The notes: a model not told the origin generated them from the sequence alone. A stretch of 64,000 nucleotides of DNA from Streptomyces atroolivaceus (GCF_000717025.1 NZ_JNXG01000001.1:62001-126000), one strand, 5' to 3'; counted from the stretch's first letter, positions 43,901-53,256 are shown. Translations and numbers: made by a program.

Positions 43901-44085
43901 TGCAGCGACAACAGCACAAGCACCAGAAGGGCGAGGGAATCGCCGATACTGCCGACGAGCTGGGCGCTCCACAACCGCCGGAGCGGGGGGACACGCAACA
44001 GGGCTCGTACGGCTCGCTCGCGTGAGTCTGCGGCAAGTGTGTCGGAGGTGGGGCTCACGACCAATGGCTGCTCGGCTCGCGTCAT
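40990..44085 (-). CDS. tmk: Membrane-fused thymidylate kinase (MFS-like + dTMP kinase + coiled coil)
   Basis: 1031 residues in four parts. Residues about 30-490: MFS-like membrane domain with about 12 segments. Residues about 506-712: complete dTMP kinase with P-loop LEGGDGAGKST (Lys520), VVTREPGATPVGKRLRSILLD, the DRYIDSSVAYQGAGRDL motif and LDVDPETARERF. Residues about 715-885: continuous Glu/Arg/Ala-rich coiled coil. The rest is disordered, with duplicated TAVLPPVRDxDE. The enzyme makes dTDP from dTMP. The streptomycete orthologue (SCO3542 in my memory) has the same build, so the fusion is lineage-specific rather than an error. Transcribed with holB. Confidence 0.93.
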   Translation of the reverse strand: MTRAEQPLVVSPTSDTLAADSRERAVRALLRVPPLRRLWSAQLVGSIGDSLALLVLVLLSLQAAVLEGSFGAGYRGAAFAVAAVFGARILSTVLFGAVLLGPLTALTAPGGPVDRRWLMIGADAFRLALLVVAPLWIDWMPDKALMMILITVFLAGTGERLWSVAKESAAPALLPAPPLEGAAVRPLPDHLDALRRLSLRTNFLAVPAAAAVLVIASLIGELLGTGFDWFSFHQAALGSYVAAGLFSASVSTLYFLELPATQTPRPRSPLEGLRRPATGTGSGKGRTGSIPLVVAACSAVAGAIAAAAAVSVLHAADLGGGPATFALLILALTGGTALGIRTAPKVLPALSRRRLLALAVAVTGVALLALGLVPDTATGLLIALLAGYAAGVAANIGHAVVDQETEPLRQARTTEHLQAVVRVMVALGAVGGPLLAAAIGRHRLGSGDFVFAHGGAAFALMLIGALLLPVAVIVLARTDDRAGVPLRRDLREALRGGDPAVAPAANGFFLALEGGDGAGKSTQVEALAEWIRAKGHEVVVTREPGATPVGKRLRSILLDVSSAGLSNRAEALLYAADRAEHVDSVVRPALERGAVVISDRYIDSSVAYQGAGRDLAPTEIARISRWATSGLVPHLTVLLDVDPETARERFTEAPDRLESEPAEFHTRVRSGFLTLAAADPARYLVVDAGQEPEAITTVVRHRLDRVLPLSEAEIQAREEARRAAEEEARRKAEEEAARKAEEERLERERQAQLAKLRAEEEERRRREEEEARQREAERQAEEARQRAEEARRRAEEERARLEAEERVREAEQERLRAQAKEEARLRKEAEELRLEKQRKAEEALVRAEEARRRAEAEAAARAEEAAAQRSHESGRPGSGSTGPYVPDNELTVPTPVVNPNEITQPVPVARPDRPSDETAVLPPVRDADETAVLPPVRDEDPSDRVPPGVFRDERRASGAESENERTRELPQVEDPQAGRPVQDAPGRQKRPRPDWAEETPLDDLPSLADELLGGQEDDKGGSGRGGRRPRR

Positions 44086-44167
44086 CCGCCCAGCCTATCG
44101 GGAGCCGTGCGGTACCCGGGGGCCGCGTCCGAACATATGCCCACGGAAACGTCGGCCGCCCCTCGCA

Positions 44168-44211
44168 CGAACGCCGGAAGGGCCGGGTCGTCCCGGCCCT
44201 TCCGGCGTTCG
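44168..44211 (-). terminator. Terminator after topA
   Basis: Perfect 20-bp stem (44168-44187 with 44192-44211) and TCGT loop, the strongest hairpin seen in the window. It lies 80 bases past the topA stop and upstream of tmk on the same strand, insulating the two. Confidence 0.93.
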
Positions 44212-44291
44212 AGGCCGGCGGTCAGCTCCGCATCACTTCACGGCCGACGGCCGGCTCCGTGCGCCGGCCGCCACCGCCGAGGCGGCGGCGG

Positions 44292-47159
44292 TCAGCCCTC
44301 CTCGGACGGAGCCGAAGCGGTCCTCGTGGCCGCGGCGGTCGTCTTCTTGGCGGGCGCCTTCTTGGCGGTGGTCGTCTTCTTCGCGGCCGTGGTCTTGGCG
44401 GCGGTCGTCTTCTTCGCCGTCGCCTTCTTGGCCGTCGTGGCCTTCTTCGCCGTCGCCTTCTTGGCCGGAGCCTTCTTCGCCGTCTTCTTCTTCGCCGGGC
44501 CCTTGGCCCGCTTCTCGGCGAGCAGTTCGTAGCCGCGCTCCGGCGTGATGTCCTCGACGCTGTCGTCGGTCCGCAGCGTCGCGTTCGTCTCGCCGTCGGT
44601 GACGTAGGCGCCGAAGCGGCCGTCCTTCACGACCACCGGGGCCCCGCTGACGGGGTCCGTGCCCAGTTCCTTCAGCGGCGGCTTGGCGGCGGCCCGCCCG
44701 CGCTGCTTCGGCTGGGCGTAGATCGCGAGGGCCTCTTCGAGCGTGATGTCGAAGAGCTGGTCCTCGGACGTCAGGGAACGCGAGTCCGTGCCCTTCTTCA
44801 GATAGGGCCCGTACCGGCCGTTCTGCGCGGTGATCTCGACGCCCTCGGCGTCCTCGCCCACGACCCTCGGCAGCGACATCAGCTTGAGCGCGTCGGCCAG
44901 CGTCACCGTATCGAGCGACATGGACTTGAAGAGCGACGCGGTCCGCGGCTTCACCGCGTTCTTGCCCGTCTTCGGTGTGCCCTCGGGCAGCACCTCGGTG
45001 ACGTACGGGCCGTACCGCCCGTCCTTCGCGATGATCTGGTTCCCGCTGACCGGGTCGGCCCCGAGCTCGAAGTCGCCGCTCGGCTTGGCCAGCAGCTCCT
45101 CCGCGAGCTCCACGGTCAGCTCGTCGGGCGCCAGGTCCTCCGGCACGTCCGCGCGCTGGTGGCCCTCGGAGTCCTTCTCGCCGCGCTCGATGTACGGACC
45201 GTAGCGGCCGACGCGGAGCTTGATGTCGTTGCCGACGGGGAACGAGGAGATCTCGCGGGCGTCGATCGCGCCCAGGTCCGTCACGAGCTCCTTCAGGCCG
45301 CCGAGGTGGTCCCCGTCGCCGTTGCCCGCGGAGGAGGCCGCTCCCGCACCGGTCGCGTCGCCGCCCGTGCCGAAGTAGAAGTGCCGCAGCCACGGCACGG
45401 ACTGGGCCTCGCCCCGCGCGATGCGGTCGAGGTCGTCCTCCATGCGCGCGGTGAAGTCGTAGTCGACGAGCCGGCCGAAGTGCTTCTCCAGCAGATTGAC
45501 CACGGCGAAGGAGAGGAAGGACGGCACCAGGGCCGTGCCCTTCTTGAACACGTAGCCGCGGTCCAGGATGGTCCCGATGATCGAGGCGTACGTCGACGGA
45601 CGGCCGATCTCGCGCTCTTCGAGCTCCTTGACCAGCGAGGCCTCGGTGTAGCGGGCCGGCGGCTTGGTGGCGTGGCCGTCGACCGTGACCTCGTCGGCGG
45701 TCAGCGGGTCGCCCTCGGCGACCTGCGGCAGACGGCGCTCACGGTCGTCCAGCTCGGCGTTCGGGTCGTCCGCGCCTTCGACGTACGCCTTCATGAAGCC
45801 GTGGAAGGTGATCGTCTTCCCGGATGCCGAGAACTCGGCGTCGCGGCCGTCGCTCGCCCGGCCGCCGATCTTCACCGTGACGGAGTTACCCGTGGCGTCC
45901 TTCATCTGGGAGGCGACGGTCCGCTTCCAGATCAGCTCGTAGAGCCGGAACTGGTCGCCGGTGAGGCCCGTCTCGGCAGGGGTGCGGAAGCGGTCGCCCG
46001 AGGGGCGGATCGCCTCGTGCGCCTCCTGCGCGTTCTTCACCTTGCCGGCGTACGTGCGGGGCTTGTCGGGCAGGTAGTTCGCCCCGTACAGCTGCGTGAC
46101 CTGCGCCCGGGCCGCGGAGACCGCGGTGTCCGAGAGGGTCGTGGAGTCCGTACGCATGTAGGTGATGAAGCCGTTCTCGTACAGCTTCTGGGCCACCTGC
46201 ATCGTGGCCTTGGCCCCGAATCCCAGCTTCCGGCTCGCCTCCTGCTGGAGGGTCGTCGTACGGAAGGGGGCGTACGGGGAGCGCCGGTACGGCTTCGACT
46301 CGACCGAGCGGACCGCGAACGCGCTGTCGGCGAGCGCCGCGGCCAGGGCGCGGGCGTTCGTCTCGTCCAGGTGCAGTGTCTGGGCCGAGCCGGGCTTGAG
46401 CTGCCCGTCCGGACCGAAGTCACGGCCCTGGGCGATGCGACGCCCGTCGACCGCGCTGAGGCGGGCGGTGAGCGTCGAGGGGTCGGAGGTGTCACCGGTG
46501 CGGCCGGTGGCGAAGGTGCCGGTCAGGTCCCAGTACTCGGCGGACCGGAAGGCGATGCGCTCGCGCTCCCGCTCCACGACGAGCCGCGTGGCCACGGACT
46601 GGACACGGCCCGCGGAGAGCCGCGGCATGACCTTCTTCCACAGGACCGGCGAGACCTCGTAGCCGTACAGACGGTCGAGGATGCGACGGGTCTCCTGGGC
46701 GTCGACCATGCGCTGGTTCAGCTCGCGCGGATTGGCCACGGCGGCCCGGATCGCATCCTTGGTGATCTCGTGGAAGACCATCCGGTGGACCGGGACCTTG
46801 GGCCTGAGGACTTCCTGCAGGTGCCACGCGATGGCTTCGCCCTCGCGGTCCTCATCGGTGGCGAGGAAGAGTTCGTCGGATTCGGCAAGAAGCTGCTTGA
46901 GCTTCCTGACCTGGGCTTTCTTGTCGGCGTTGACGACGTAGATCGGCTGGAAGTCGTTCTCGACGTCCACGCCGAGGCGGCGTACCTCACCGGTGTACTC
47001 GTCCGGCACCTCGGCGGCGCCGTTCGGCAGGTCGCGGATGTGCCCGACGCTCGCCTCGACGACGTATCCGGGGCCGAGATAGCCCTTGATCGTCTTCGCC
47101 TTGGCAGGCGACTCGACAATGACGAGTCGGCGGCCTGCGGTCTCGCTGGTCGGGGACAA
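44292..47159 (-). CDS. topA: DNA topoisomerase I
   Basis: 955 residues. Type IA enzyme relaxing negative supercoils. N-terminal Toprim domain (RLVIVESPAKAKTIKGYLG ... ATDEDREGEAIAWHL), the catalytic Tyr334 in GFITYMRTDSTTLS, and several RYGPYxxxG repeats of the actinobacterial C-terminal domain in place of zinc fingers. It ends in about 70 residues rich in Lys, Ala and Thr (AKKATAKK-type repeats), known in actinobacterial TopA to increase processivity. TTG 47159 is the start (GGAGAG upstream), matching the S. coelicolor N-terminus MSPTSETA. Transcribed alone, ended by a 20-bp hairpin. Confidence 0.97.
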   Translation of the reverse strand: MSPTSETAGRRLVIVESPAKAKTIKGYLGPGYVVEASVGHIRDLPNGAAEVPDEYTGEVRRLGVDVENDFQPIYVVNADKKAQVRKLKQLLAESDELFLATDEDREGEAIAWHLQEVLRPKVPVHRMVFHEITKDAIRAAVANPRELNQRMVDAQETRRILDRLYGYEVSPVLWKKVMPRLSAGRVQSVATRLVVERERERIAFRSAEYWDLTGTFATGRTGDTSDPSTLTARLSAVDGRRIAQGRDFGPDGQLKPGSAQTLHLDETNARALAAALADSAFAVRSVESKPYRRSPYAPFRTTTLQQEASRKLGFGAKATMQVAQKLYENGFITYMRTDSTTLSDTAVSAARAQVTQLYGANYLPDKPRTYAGKVKNAQEAHEAIRPSGDRFRTPAETGLTGDQFRLYELIWKRTVASQMKDATGNSVTVKIGGRASDGRDAEFSASGKTITFHGFMKAYVEGADDPNAELDDRERRLPQVAEGDPLTADEVTVDGHATKPPARYTEASLVKELEEREIGRPSTYASIIGTILDRGYVFKKGTALVPSFLSFAVVNLLEKHFGRLVDYDFTARMEDDLDRIARGEAQSVPWLRHFYFGTGGDATGAGAASSAGNGDGDHLGGLKELVTDLGAIDAREISSFPVGNDIKLRVGRYGPYIERGEKDSEGHQRADVPEDLAPDELTVELAEELLAKPSGDFELGADPVSGNQIIAKDGRYGPYVTEVLPEGTPKTGKNAVKPRTASLFKSMSLDTVTLADALKLMSLPRVVGEDAEGVEITAQNGRYGPYLKKGTDSRSLTSEDQLFDITLEEALAIYAQPKQRGRAAAKPPLKELGTDPVSGAPVVVKDGRFGAYVTDGETNATLRTDDSVEDITPERGYELLAEKRAKGPAKKKTAKKAPAKKATAKKATTAKKATAKKTTAAKTTAAKKTTTAKKAPAKKTTAAATRTASAPSEEG

Positions 47160-47438
47160 CTTCGCTCTTCTCTCCGGTCGGCACTCGTGGGCATCCGGGC
47201 GGCGTCATGACGCTGCCCGCGGTGCTGTCGCTGCGGAGTGTGACGGTACAACCCGCCCCCGTGTCAAACGGCAAAAGCCCGCAACGGCCACTCGAACGGT
47301 AACCCGACTTCCGCCATTCCTGCCGCCCGGACTGCCCGGTCCGGTCCTCGCAGGGCTGCCGCCTGCGGGTTTCGAGGTGCTGTCGGGGAACCACGGCCCG
47401 GCCGCCCGGCGGCCGGGGCCCCTGCCCGGAGAAGGGGA

Positions 47439-47636
47439 TCAGACGCGGGTGAAGCACCACACGCCGAGGACGAGGAAGAGTACGCCGAAGAGCGTGGCGA
47501 GGACGGTGGAGGCGACGGGGCTCACACCGAGCGCCACCGGCGCACGCCGAACGGTGCGCGCCCCGGTCCATACGAGGAGGGCGGCGCCGAAGAGCGCGAA
47601 CGCCGCACCGGCGAAGACCGCGGTGACACTCTCCAT
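47439..47636 (-). CDS. Small two-helix membrane protein, function unknown
   Basis: 65 residues from ATG 47636 with GAGGGG upstream. Two hydrophobic helices (AVFAGAAFALFGAALLVWTGA and TVLATLFGVLFLVLGVWCF) separated by a short Arg-containing loop. I do not recognise the family. It sits between topA and the methyltransferase gene on the same strand, where S. coelicolor also has a small gene by recollection. Coding character (membrane-protein composition, ribosome site) supports it. Confidence 0.7.
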   Translation of the reverse strand: MESVTAVFAGAAFALFGAALLVWTGARTVRRAPVALGVSPVASTVLATLFGVLFLVLGVWCFTRV

Positions 47637-48045
47637 GTCCGTACCCCTCACGCTTCTCCCCCGGCTGTCGCCGCGGCGTCCGTACACCGGCACGCTTCCC
47701 GTGGCTCCCGTGCCGCCGCGCTGTGTGGGCGGCCCGGCAGAGGGGAGGCTGCCACGCCGGGGCGTCGCCGGTACGAACCCCCGATGAACACGGTGCAGCT
47801 CACCGGGGAACGGTCGTGAGCGGAATCCGCGAGCCGCGCAGCCGCCCGGTGGCAGTCGCGGTGGGCGGAACCCGCGGGCCGCTCCGGAGTCCTGCATCGG
47901 CGTGTGGACACGCTGGTCGGCCGGGCGCCGGGTCCCGGGCGCCGGGCGCCGGACGGTGCGGCTCCGGTGTGCAGGACGGACCGTGACCGGGCACCGGGAA
48001 AGCCGCCGAAGACGGTGCCGGTGCTGCCGGTGCCCCGGCGCGGGG
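47637..48045. other. Intergenic region
   Basis: About 410 bases with no supported gene. It contains a low-complexity GC stretch of CGCCGGG(T/C)CC-type short repeats around 47925-47955. Nothing else recognisable. Confidence 0.5.
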
Positions 48046-49551
48046 TCACCGGACGGGATCGATGAAGCCTTCCTCGACCAGGAGCCGGATCGCCTGCGGG
48101 GTGCGGTCCCGCAGCAGCACCGGGTCCTCGGCCATCAGCTGGGCGATGGCGTCCAGGATCCGGCCTGCGGGCAGCGAACCGTCGCACACGCCTGCGAACC
48201 CGGCCCCGACGGCGTCGACCTTGGTCGCACGCCGCATGCCACGGTGCTGACGCAGCACCACATGCTCGGGATCCTCGGCGCCCGGCAGCCCGACCTGCTC
48301 CTGGACGACCTCCTCGGCAAGAGTGAAGTGCGCGGCGAGCAACGCCGCGTCGTCGTGCTCCCGCAGATAGTCCTGCCGTGCGAAATGAGCCTCGACGGCT
48401 GATCCGAGAGGCTGCTCCACCGCGTGCGGCCACTCCTCGGCGACGAGCGAAGGAGTCCCGGCGGCGGCCGCGGCGGACTTCCGGAGCGTGATCCAGCCGA
48501 AGCCGACGGCCTTGGTGCTGCGGGCCTCGAACTCGTCCAGCCATGCCTCGTAACGCTCGGCGTAGAGAGCGGGATCGGCGCGGTGATCGCCACTGTCACG
48601 CAGCCACAGCTCGGCGTACTGCGTGATGTCCTGCACCTCGCGCTGCACGATCCAGGCGTCACAGCCGTCGGGCACCCAGGAGCGCACACGGTCCTGCCAC
48701 TCCTCGCCCTCCACGTGCTGCCAGTTGGCGAGGAACTGTGCGTACCCGCCCTCGTTGAGCCGGTCCCCGGCCTGCTGCACGAGGGTCCGGCACAGGTCGT
48801 CGCCGCCCATCCCGCCGTCACGGTAGGTCAGACGGGCACCCGGGGAGATGACGAAGGGCGGGTTGGACACGATCAGGTCGTACGTCTCCGTACCCACCGG
48901 CTCGAAGAGGGAGCCCGCCCGCAGATCGGCGGGCGCCGCTCCGGACAGGGCGAGGGTGAGGCGGGTGAATTCCAGGGCGCGCGGGTTGACGTCCGTGGCG
49001 GTGACGCGAGTGGCGTGCTGGGCGGCGTGCAGAGCCTGGATGCCGGAGCCCGTACCGAGATCGAGGGCGGAGGCGACGGGCTTGCGCACGGTGATCCCCG
49101 CGAGCGTGGTGGAGGCCCCACCGACGCCGAGGACCACGCCTTCCTCGTGTGATCCGATGCCGCCGGCCCCGCCGACCGCGCATCCCAGGTCGGAGACGAT
49201 GAACCAGTCCTGGCCCTCCGGCCCGCCGTAGGGGCGGACGTCGACGGTCGCTGCGACCAGGTCGCCCTCCTGGACCACCCAGCCGTCCTCCACGCACTCC
49301 TCCAGGGGGAGGGCTGCGGCGGCCGTGGCGGCCGGAACGGGGCACTGCAGAAGGAAGAGCCGCACCAGCGTGTCGAGCGGTGAATTCCCGCGGGTGGCGC
49401 GGAAAGCCGGGACCGTCTCGCTACGGGCGAGGGCGGCGTACGCGGGTGCGCCGAGCCGTTCGAGGAGGCCATCGGCGGTGAAGGCGGCGGCGATCAGGGC
49501 TTCGCGGAGCCGGGGCGCGCGGTCGGATGCGGGGAGGCTGGTCGTACTCAC
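48046..49551 (-). CDS. Class I SAM-dependent methyltransferase (RsmC/PrmC-like, with N-terminal DUF7059)
   Basis: 501 residues from GTG 49551. An N-terminal domain of roughly 140 residues (DUF7059-like) precedes a methyltransferase domain with SAM motif I ALDLGTGSGIQALHAAQHATRVTATDVNPRALEF and the catalytic motif IVSNPPFVISPGA. The NPPF motif is used by enzymes that methylate exocyclic amines or glutamine amides (RsmC, PrmC, adenine N6). A C-terminal region of about 200 residues follows, ending LLVEEGFIDPVR. The target is unknown. Longer readings beyond 49551 are Arg/Ala-rich and lack a ribosome site. Confidence 0.87.
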   Translation of the reverse strand: MSTTSLPASDRAPRLREALIAAAFTADGLLERLGAPAYAALARSETVPAFRATRGNSPLDTLVRLFLLQCPVPAATAAAALPLEECVEDGWVVQEGDLVAATVDVRPYGGPEGQDWFIVSDLGCAVGGAGGIGSHEEGVVLGVGGASTTLAGITVRKPVASALDLGTGSGIQALHAAQHATRVTATDVNPRALEFTRLTLALSGAAPADLRAGSLFEPVGTETYDLIVSNPPFVISPGARLTYRDGGMGGDDLCRTLVQQAGDRLNEGGYAQFLANWQHVEGEEWQDRVRSWVPDGCDAWIVQREVQDITQYAELWLRDSGDHRADPALYAERYEAWLDEFEARSTKAVGFGWITLRKSAAAAAGTPSLVAEEWPHAVEQPLGSAVEAHFARQDYLREHDDAALLAAHFTLAEEVVQEQVGLPGAEDPEHVVLRQHRGMRRATKVDAVGAGFAGVCDGSLPAGRILDAIAQLMAEDPVLLRDRTPQAIRLLVEEGFIDPVR

Positions 49552-49711
49552 CCGCCCATTGTGTCCGGTCACGCCGACAACGGCAGCGGCCCGGCGCCCA
49601 CGAGGGGCGGCCGGGCCACTTCGCACGGGTCTCCCCGCGACGGCTCCGCGCCGCTCACCGCGTGCACCGGCGAGGGCGTCCGGCGGTGCGGCCGCTCGCA
49701 GACCTGCCGTG

Positions 49712-49737
49712 ATCGCGGCCGTTCGCACGGCCGCGAT
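49712..49737 (-). terminator. Terminator after the lipoprotein gene
   Basis: Perfect 11-bp stem (49712-49722 with 49727-49737) with TCGC loop, in the 345-base gap between the lipoprotein stop and the methyltransferase start. No gene was seen in that gap. Confidence 0.65.
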
Positions 49738-49896
49738 GACGGCTGCTCGCGCGCGGCGGTGCGGCCTGCCACGCGCTCGCCACTGCGGCTTTCCGCCGCA
49801 CGCGCCGCCAGTGCCGCTACGGCATTTCGCGCGCGCGGCCCCAGCGCCGCCGAGTCCTTGCACGCAAGCGCCGTGGCCGCCCCACGCCGATCCGCT

Positions 49897-50526
49897 CTAC
49901 GCCTTGGCGCTCGCCGAGGCCGAGGGCGACGCGGACTGCGACGCCGGGGCCGACGGAGCGGAGGCGGGCGGGGCCGAGGCGGTCGGCTTCTGGCAGCCCT
50001 TCTGCTTCGCCATCGCGGCACCGACCTCACCGGACTGGAGCTTCTTCAGCGCTTGGTCACCACTGGTGCTGATCTTGTTCAGCTCGTCCGCGATGCCCTT
50101 GAGCCCGTCGGCGAACTTCGCCTGGTCCTTCGTGTCGAGCCCGTCGACCTTGGTCTTCAGGTTCGCGTAGGCGACCGAGGAAGCGTTGAGCTCCTTCACA
50201 GCCTCCTTCTGCGTGGTCTCCCCACCGTCCACGGGCGGCGCCCCCGCCGACTGAACGGCCGAGCCCAGCGCCTTGTACGCCTGCGAGATCTGCTGGAAGG
50301 CGGCCGAGTCGGTCTTCTGTACGTCAGCCGGCTTGCTGTTGTCAGCCGTCTGCTGCTGGATCGCGGCATTGGCGTTCGCGATCTTCTGCAACTGCGGCTG
50401 AACCTGGTCGCAGACCTTCTTCGCCCAGTCGTTCACCTTGTTGTCGCTGTCGTCGTCGCTGCAGCCCGACAGCGTCAGTACGAGTACCGCACCGCCGGAC
50501 AGTGCGGCTGCAAGCTTCTTGTTCAC
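49897..50526 (-). CDS. Small secreted lipoprotein, function unknown
   Basis: 209 residues from GTG 50526 (AAGGGA upstream). Signal peptide with lipobox LTLSGC (Cys22), then an acidic DDDSD linker and a helical domain of about 150 residues rich in Gln, Lys and Ala (VCDQVQPQLQKIANANAAIQQQ, FQQISQAYKALGSAVQSAG, FADGLKGIADELNKIS) with two Cys that could bond (C39-region and KGC near the end). The last 30 residues are a Ser/Ala/Pro tail. Family not recognised beyond streptomycete homologues. Downstream of hppA, separated by a terminator. Confidence 0.85.
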   Translation of the reverse strand: MNKKLAAALSGGAVLVLTLSGCSDDDSDNKVNDWAKKVCDQVQPQLQKIANANAAIQQQTADNSKPADVQKTDSAAFQQISQAYKALGSAVQSAGAPPVDGGETTQKEAVKELNASSVAYANLKTKVDGLDTKDQAKFADGLKGIADELNKISTSGDQALKKLQSGEVGAAMAKQKGCQKPTASAPPASAPSAPASQSASPSASASAKA

Positions 50527-50724
50527 CGGATTGGGTCCCTTCCAAGGCTCTCGGCCCCGGAACTTACACGCCAACTGGGCGACAAACAGGCGCCGTGCAT
50601 CCGATATGTATTCTTTTGCAGCCATTTGCACCAAGGGAAATGAGGGAGATACAACTCACCTGCCGACTCGGACAGATGTGCGGAGCCACCTTGGCGGCAG
50701 CCGGCACCTCCCTGACGCGAACAC

Positions 50725-50756
50725 GACGGACGGCACATCAGAATGTGCCGTCCGTC
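50725..50756 (-). terminator. Terminator after hppA
   Basis: Perfect 14-bp stem (50725-50738 with 50743-50756) and CAGA loop, 53 bases beyond the hppA stop. Confidence 0.9.
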
Positions 50757-50808
50757 TCCGTGCTGAGCAGGCGTCAACCCACGGACCGGCTCCCCGCGAC
50801 CACGTCCG

Positions 50809-53256
50809 TTACGAAACCGCCGCCGGCCCGGTGGACTTGGCAGGGCCGCCTCCGCCGTCGCCACCGCCGTCGCCGTCCTGTCCGTCGACGTCGCCGACGG
50901 CGATTCCTCGCCGTTTGGACACGTAGACCGCCCCGATGATGACGACGAGGGCGATGACGGCCACCAGAGCACGTACCCCCGCGCTCGCGTCGTCGCCGTA
51001 ACTGAACTGCACCACCGCGGGGGCGATGAGCAGGGCCACGAGATTCATCACCTTGAGGAGCGGATTGATGGCCGGTCCCGCCGTGTCCTTGAACGGGTCG
51101 CCGACCGTGTCGCCGATGACCGTCGCCGCATGCGCCTCGCTGCCCTTGCCACCGTGGTGGCCGTCCTCGACGAGTTTCTTGGCGTTGTCCCACGCACCAC
51201 CCGAGTTGGCGAGGAAGACCGCCATCAGGGTGCCGGTGGCGATCGCCCCCGCCAGATAGGAGCCGAGAGCCCCGACCCCCAGGGTGAACCCCACCGCGAT
51301 CGGCGCCAGCACCGCCAGCAGGCCGGGCGTCGCCAGCTCGCGCAGCGCGTCCTTGGTGCAGATGTCGACGACGCGGCCGTACTCAGGCTTCTCCGTGTGG
51401 TCCATGATCCCGGGGTGTTCCCGGAACTGCCGCCGCACCTCGTAAACCACGGCTCCCGCCGAACGGGAGACCGCGTTGATGGCCAGCCCGGAGAAGAGGA
51501 AGACGACCGCGGCTCCGAGGATCAGGCCCACCAGGTTGTTCGGCTGGGAGATGTCCAGACTCAGCCCGAGCTCCCCCGCCCGGGCCCCCACGTCGTCGAC
51601 CGCCGTGGCGATGGCATCCCGGTACGAGCCGAAGAGCGCGGCCGCTGCCAGGACCGCCGTGGCGATCGCGATGCCCTTGGTGATGGCCTTGGTGGTGTTG
51701 CCGACGGCGTCCAGGTCGGTGAGGACCTGGGCGCCCGCACCCGTGACGTCTCCGGACATCTCGGCGATGCCCTGGGCGTTGTCGGAGACCGGGCCGAACG
51801 TGTCCATCGCGACGATGACGCCGACGGTGGTGAGCAGGCCGGTACCCGCCAGGGCCACCGCGAAGAGCGCCAGCATGATCGACGTACCGCCGAGCAGGAA
51901 AGCCCCGTAGACGCCGAGCCCGATCAGGAGCGCGGTGTAGACCGCCGACTCCAGGCCGATGGAGATGCCCGCGAGGACGACGGTGGCCGGGCCGGTCAGC
52001 GAGGACTTGCCGATGTCCCGGACGGGACGCCGCGTGGTCTCCGTGAAGTAGCCGGTGAGCTGCTGGATCAGGGCGGCGAGGACGATGCCGATGGCCACGG
52101 CGACCAGTGCGAAGACGCGCGGGTCGCCGCCGTGCGAGGTGATGGCCGCGTCCGTGACCCCGTCCAGCTCGGCGTACGAGGAGGGCAGGTAGACGAAGAC
52201 GGCCACCGCCACGAGGGCGAGCGAGATCACGGCGGAGACGAAGAATCCGCGGTTGATGGCGCTCATCCCGCTGCGGTCGGCGCGCCTGGGCGCGACAGCG
52301 AAGATGCCGATCATCGCTGTGACCACCCCGATCGCCGGAACGATCAGCGGGAAGGCGAGCCCCGCGTCGCCGAAGGCGACCTTGCCCAGGATGAGTGCGG
52401 CCACGAGCGTCACGGCGTACGACTCGAAGAGGTCGGCAGCCATCCCCGCGCAGTCGCCGACGTTGTCGCCCACGTTGTCGGCGATGGTGGCGGCGTTACG
52501 CGGGTCGTCCTCCGGGATGCCCTGCTCCACCTTGCCCACGAGGTCGGCACCCACGTCGGCGGCCTTGGTGAAGATGCCGCCACCGACTCGCATGAACATG
52601 GCGATCAGTGCGGCACCGAGGCCGAAACCCTCCAGCACCTTGGGCGCGTCGGCCGCGTACACGAGCACCACGCAGGATGCGCCGAGCAGGCCGAGGCCCA
52701 CCGTGATCATGCCGACCACCCCGCCTGTGCGAAAAGCGATCTTCATCGCTTTGTGCGAAACGGCGGTGAGATCCTTTTCCGGTTCTCCCTCGGCGGGAGT
52801 CGCCTCACGTGCGGCGGCAGCCACGCGCACATTACTGCGGACGGCGAGCCGCATACCGATGTATCCGGTGGCCGCCGAGAAAAGCGCGCCCACCAGGAAG
52901 AACAGCGAGCGCCCCGCACGCTGCGACCAGTTGTCGGCCGGAAGCAGCAGAAGCAGGAAGAACACGACGACGGCGAAGATGCCGACGGTGCGCAGTTGCC
53001 GGGCCAGATAGGCATTCGCGCCTTCCTGGACGGCCGCCGCGATCTCTTTCATACGTTCGGTGCCTTCACCGGCTGCCAGAACCTGGCGTGTGAGCAGCTG
53101 AGCCACGACCAGCGCGGCCAGGGCGACGACCGCGACGACGACGACGATCAGCCGGTTGCCATCGGTGAGTACCGCGGCTGCGAGTGAGGTGGACCGGCCG
53201 GAAGATGCGGAAACGTGGGCCAGTTCTGCCAGTGGGGTGTTGAAGAACTCCGCCAT
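50809..53256 (-). CDS. hppA: Membrane-bound proton-translocating pyrophosphatase (K+-independent)
   Basis: 815 residues with about 16-17 membrane segments. Pumps protons using PPi hydrolysis. The PPi-binding signatures are intact: AADVGADLVGKVEQGIPEDDPRNAATIADNVGDNVGD and the second GPVSDNAQGIAEMSG plus IGDTVGDPFKDTAGP. The sequence GNTTKAITKG places Lys where K+-dependent enzymes have Ala, so the pump is predicted K+-independent. ATG 53256 follows AGGAGG by four bases. A Gly/Asp-rich C-terminal tail (DGQDGDGGGDGGGG) is unusual but common in streptomycetes. Neighbour of bldG as in S. coelicolor. Confidence 0.97.
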   Translation of the reverse strand: MAEFFNTPLAELAHVSASSGRSTSLAAAVLTDGNRLIVVVVAVVALAALVVAQLLTRQVLAAGEGTERMKEIAAAVQEGANAYLARQLRTVGIFAVVVFFLLLLLPADNWSQRAGRSLFFLVGALFSAATGYIGMRLAVRSNVRVAAAAREATPAEGEPEKDLTAVSHKAMKIAFRTGGVVGMITVGLGLLGASCVVLVYAADAPKVLEGFGLGAALIAMFMRVGGGIFTKAADVGADLVGKVEQGIPEDDPRNAATIADNVGDNVGDCAGMAADLFESYAVTLVAALILGKVAFGDAGLAFPLIVPAIGVVTAMIGIFAVAPRRADRSGMSAINRGFFVSAVISLALVAVAVFVYLPSSYAELDGVTDAAITSHGGDPRVFALVAVAIGIVLAALIQQLTGYFTETTRRPVRDIGKSSLTGPATVVLAGISIGLESAVYTALLIGLGVYGAFLLGGTSIMLALFAVALAGTGLLTTVGVIVAMDTFGPVSDNAQGIAEMSGDVTGAGAQVLTDLDAVGNTTKAITKGIAIATAVLAAAALFGSYRDAIATAVDDVGARAGELGLSLDISQPNNLVGLILGAAVVFLFSGLAINAVSRSAGAVVYEVRRQFREHPGIMDHTEKPEYGRVVDICTKDALRELATPGLLAVLAPIAVGFTLGVGALGSYLAGAIATGTLMAVFLANSGGAWDNAKKLVEDGHHGGKGSEAHAATVIGDTVGDPFKDTAGPAINPLLKVMNLVALLIAPAVVQFSYGDDASAGVRALVAVIALVVIIGAVYVSKRRGIAVGDVDGQDGDGGGDGGGGPAKSTGPAAVS

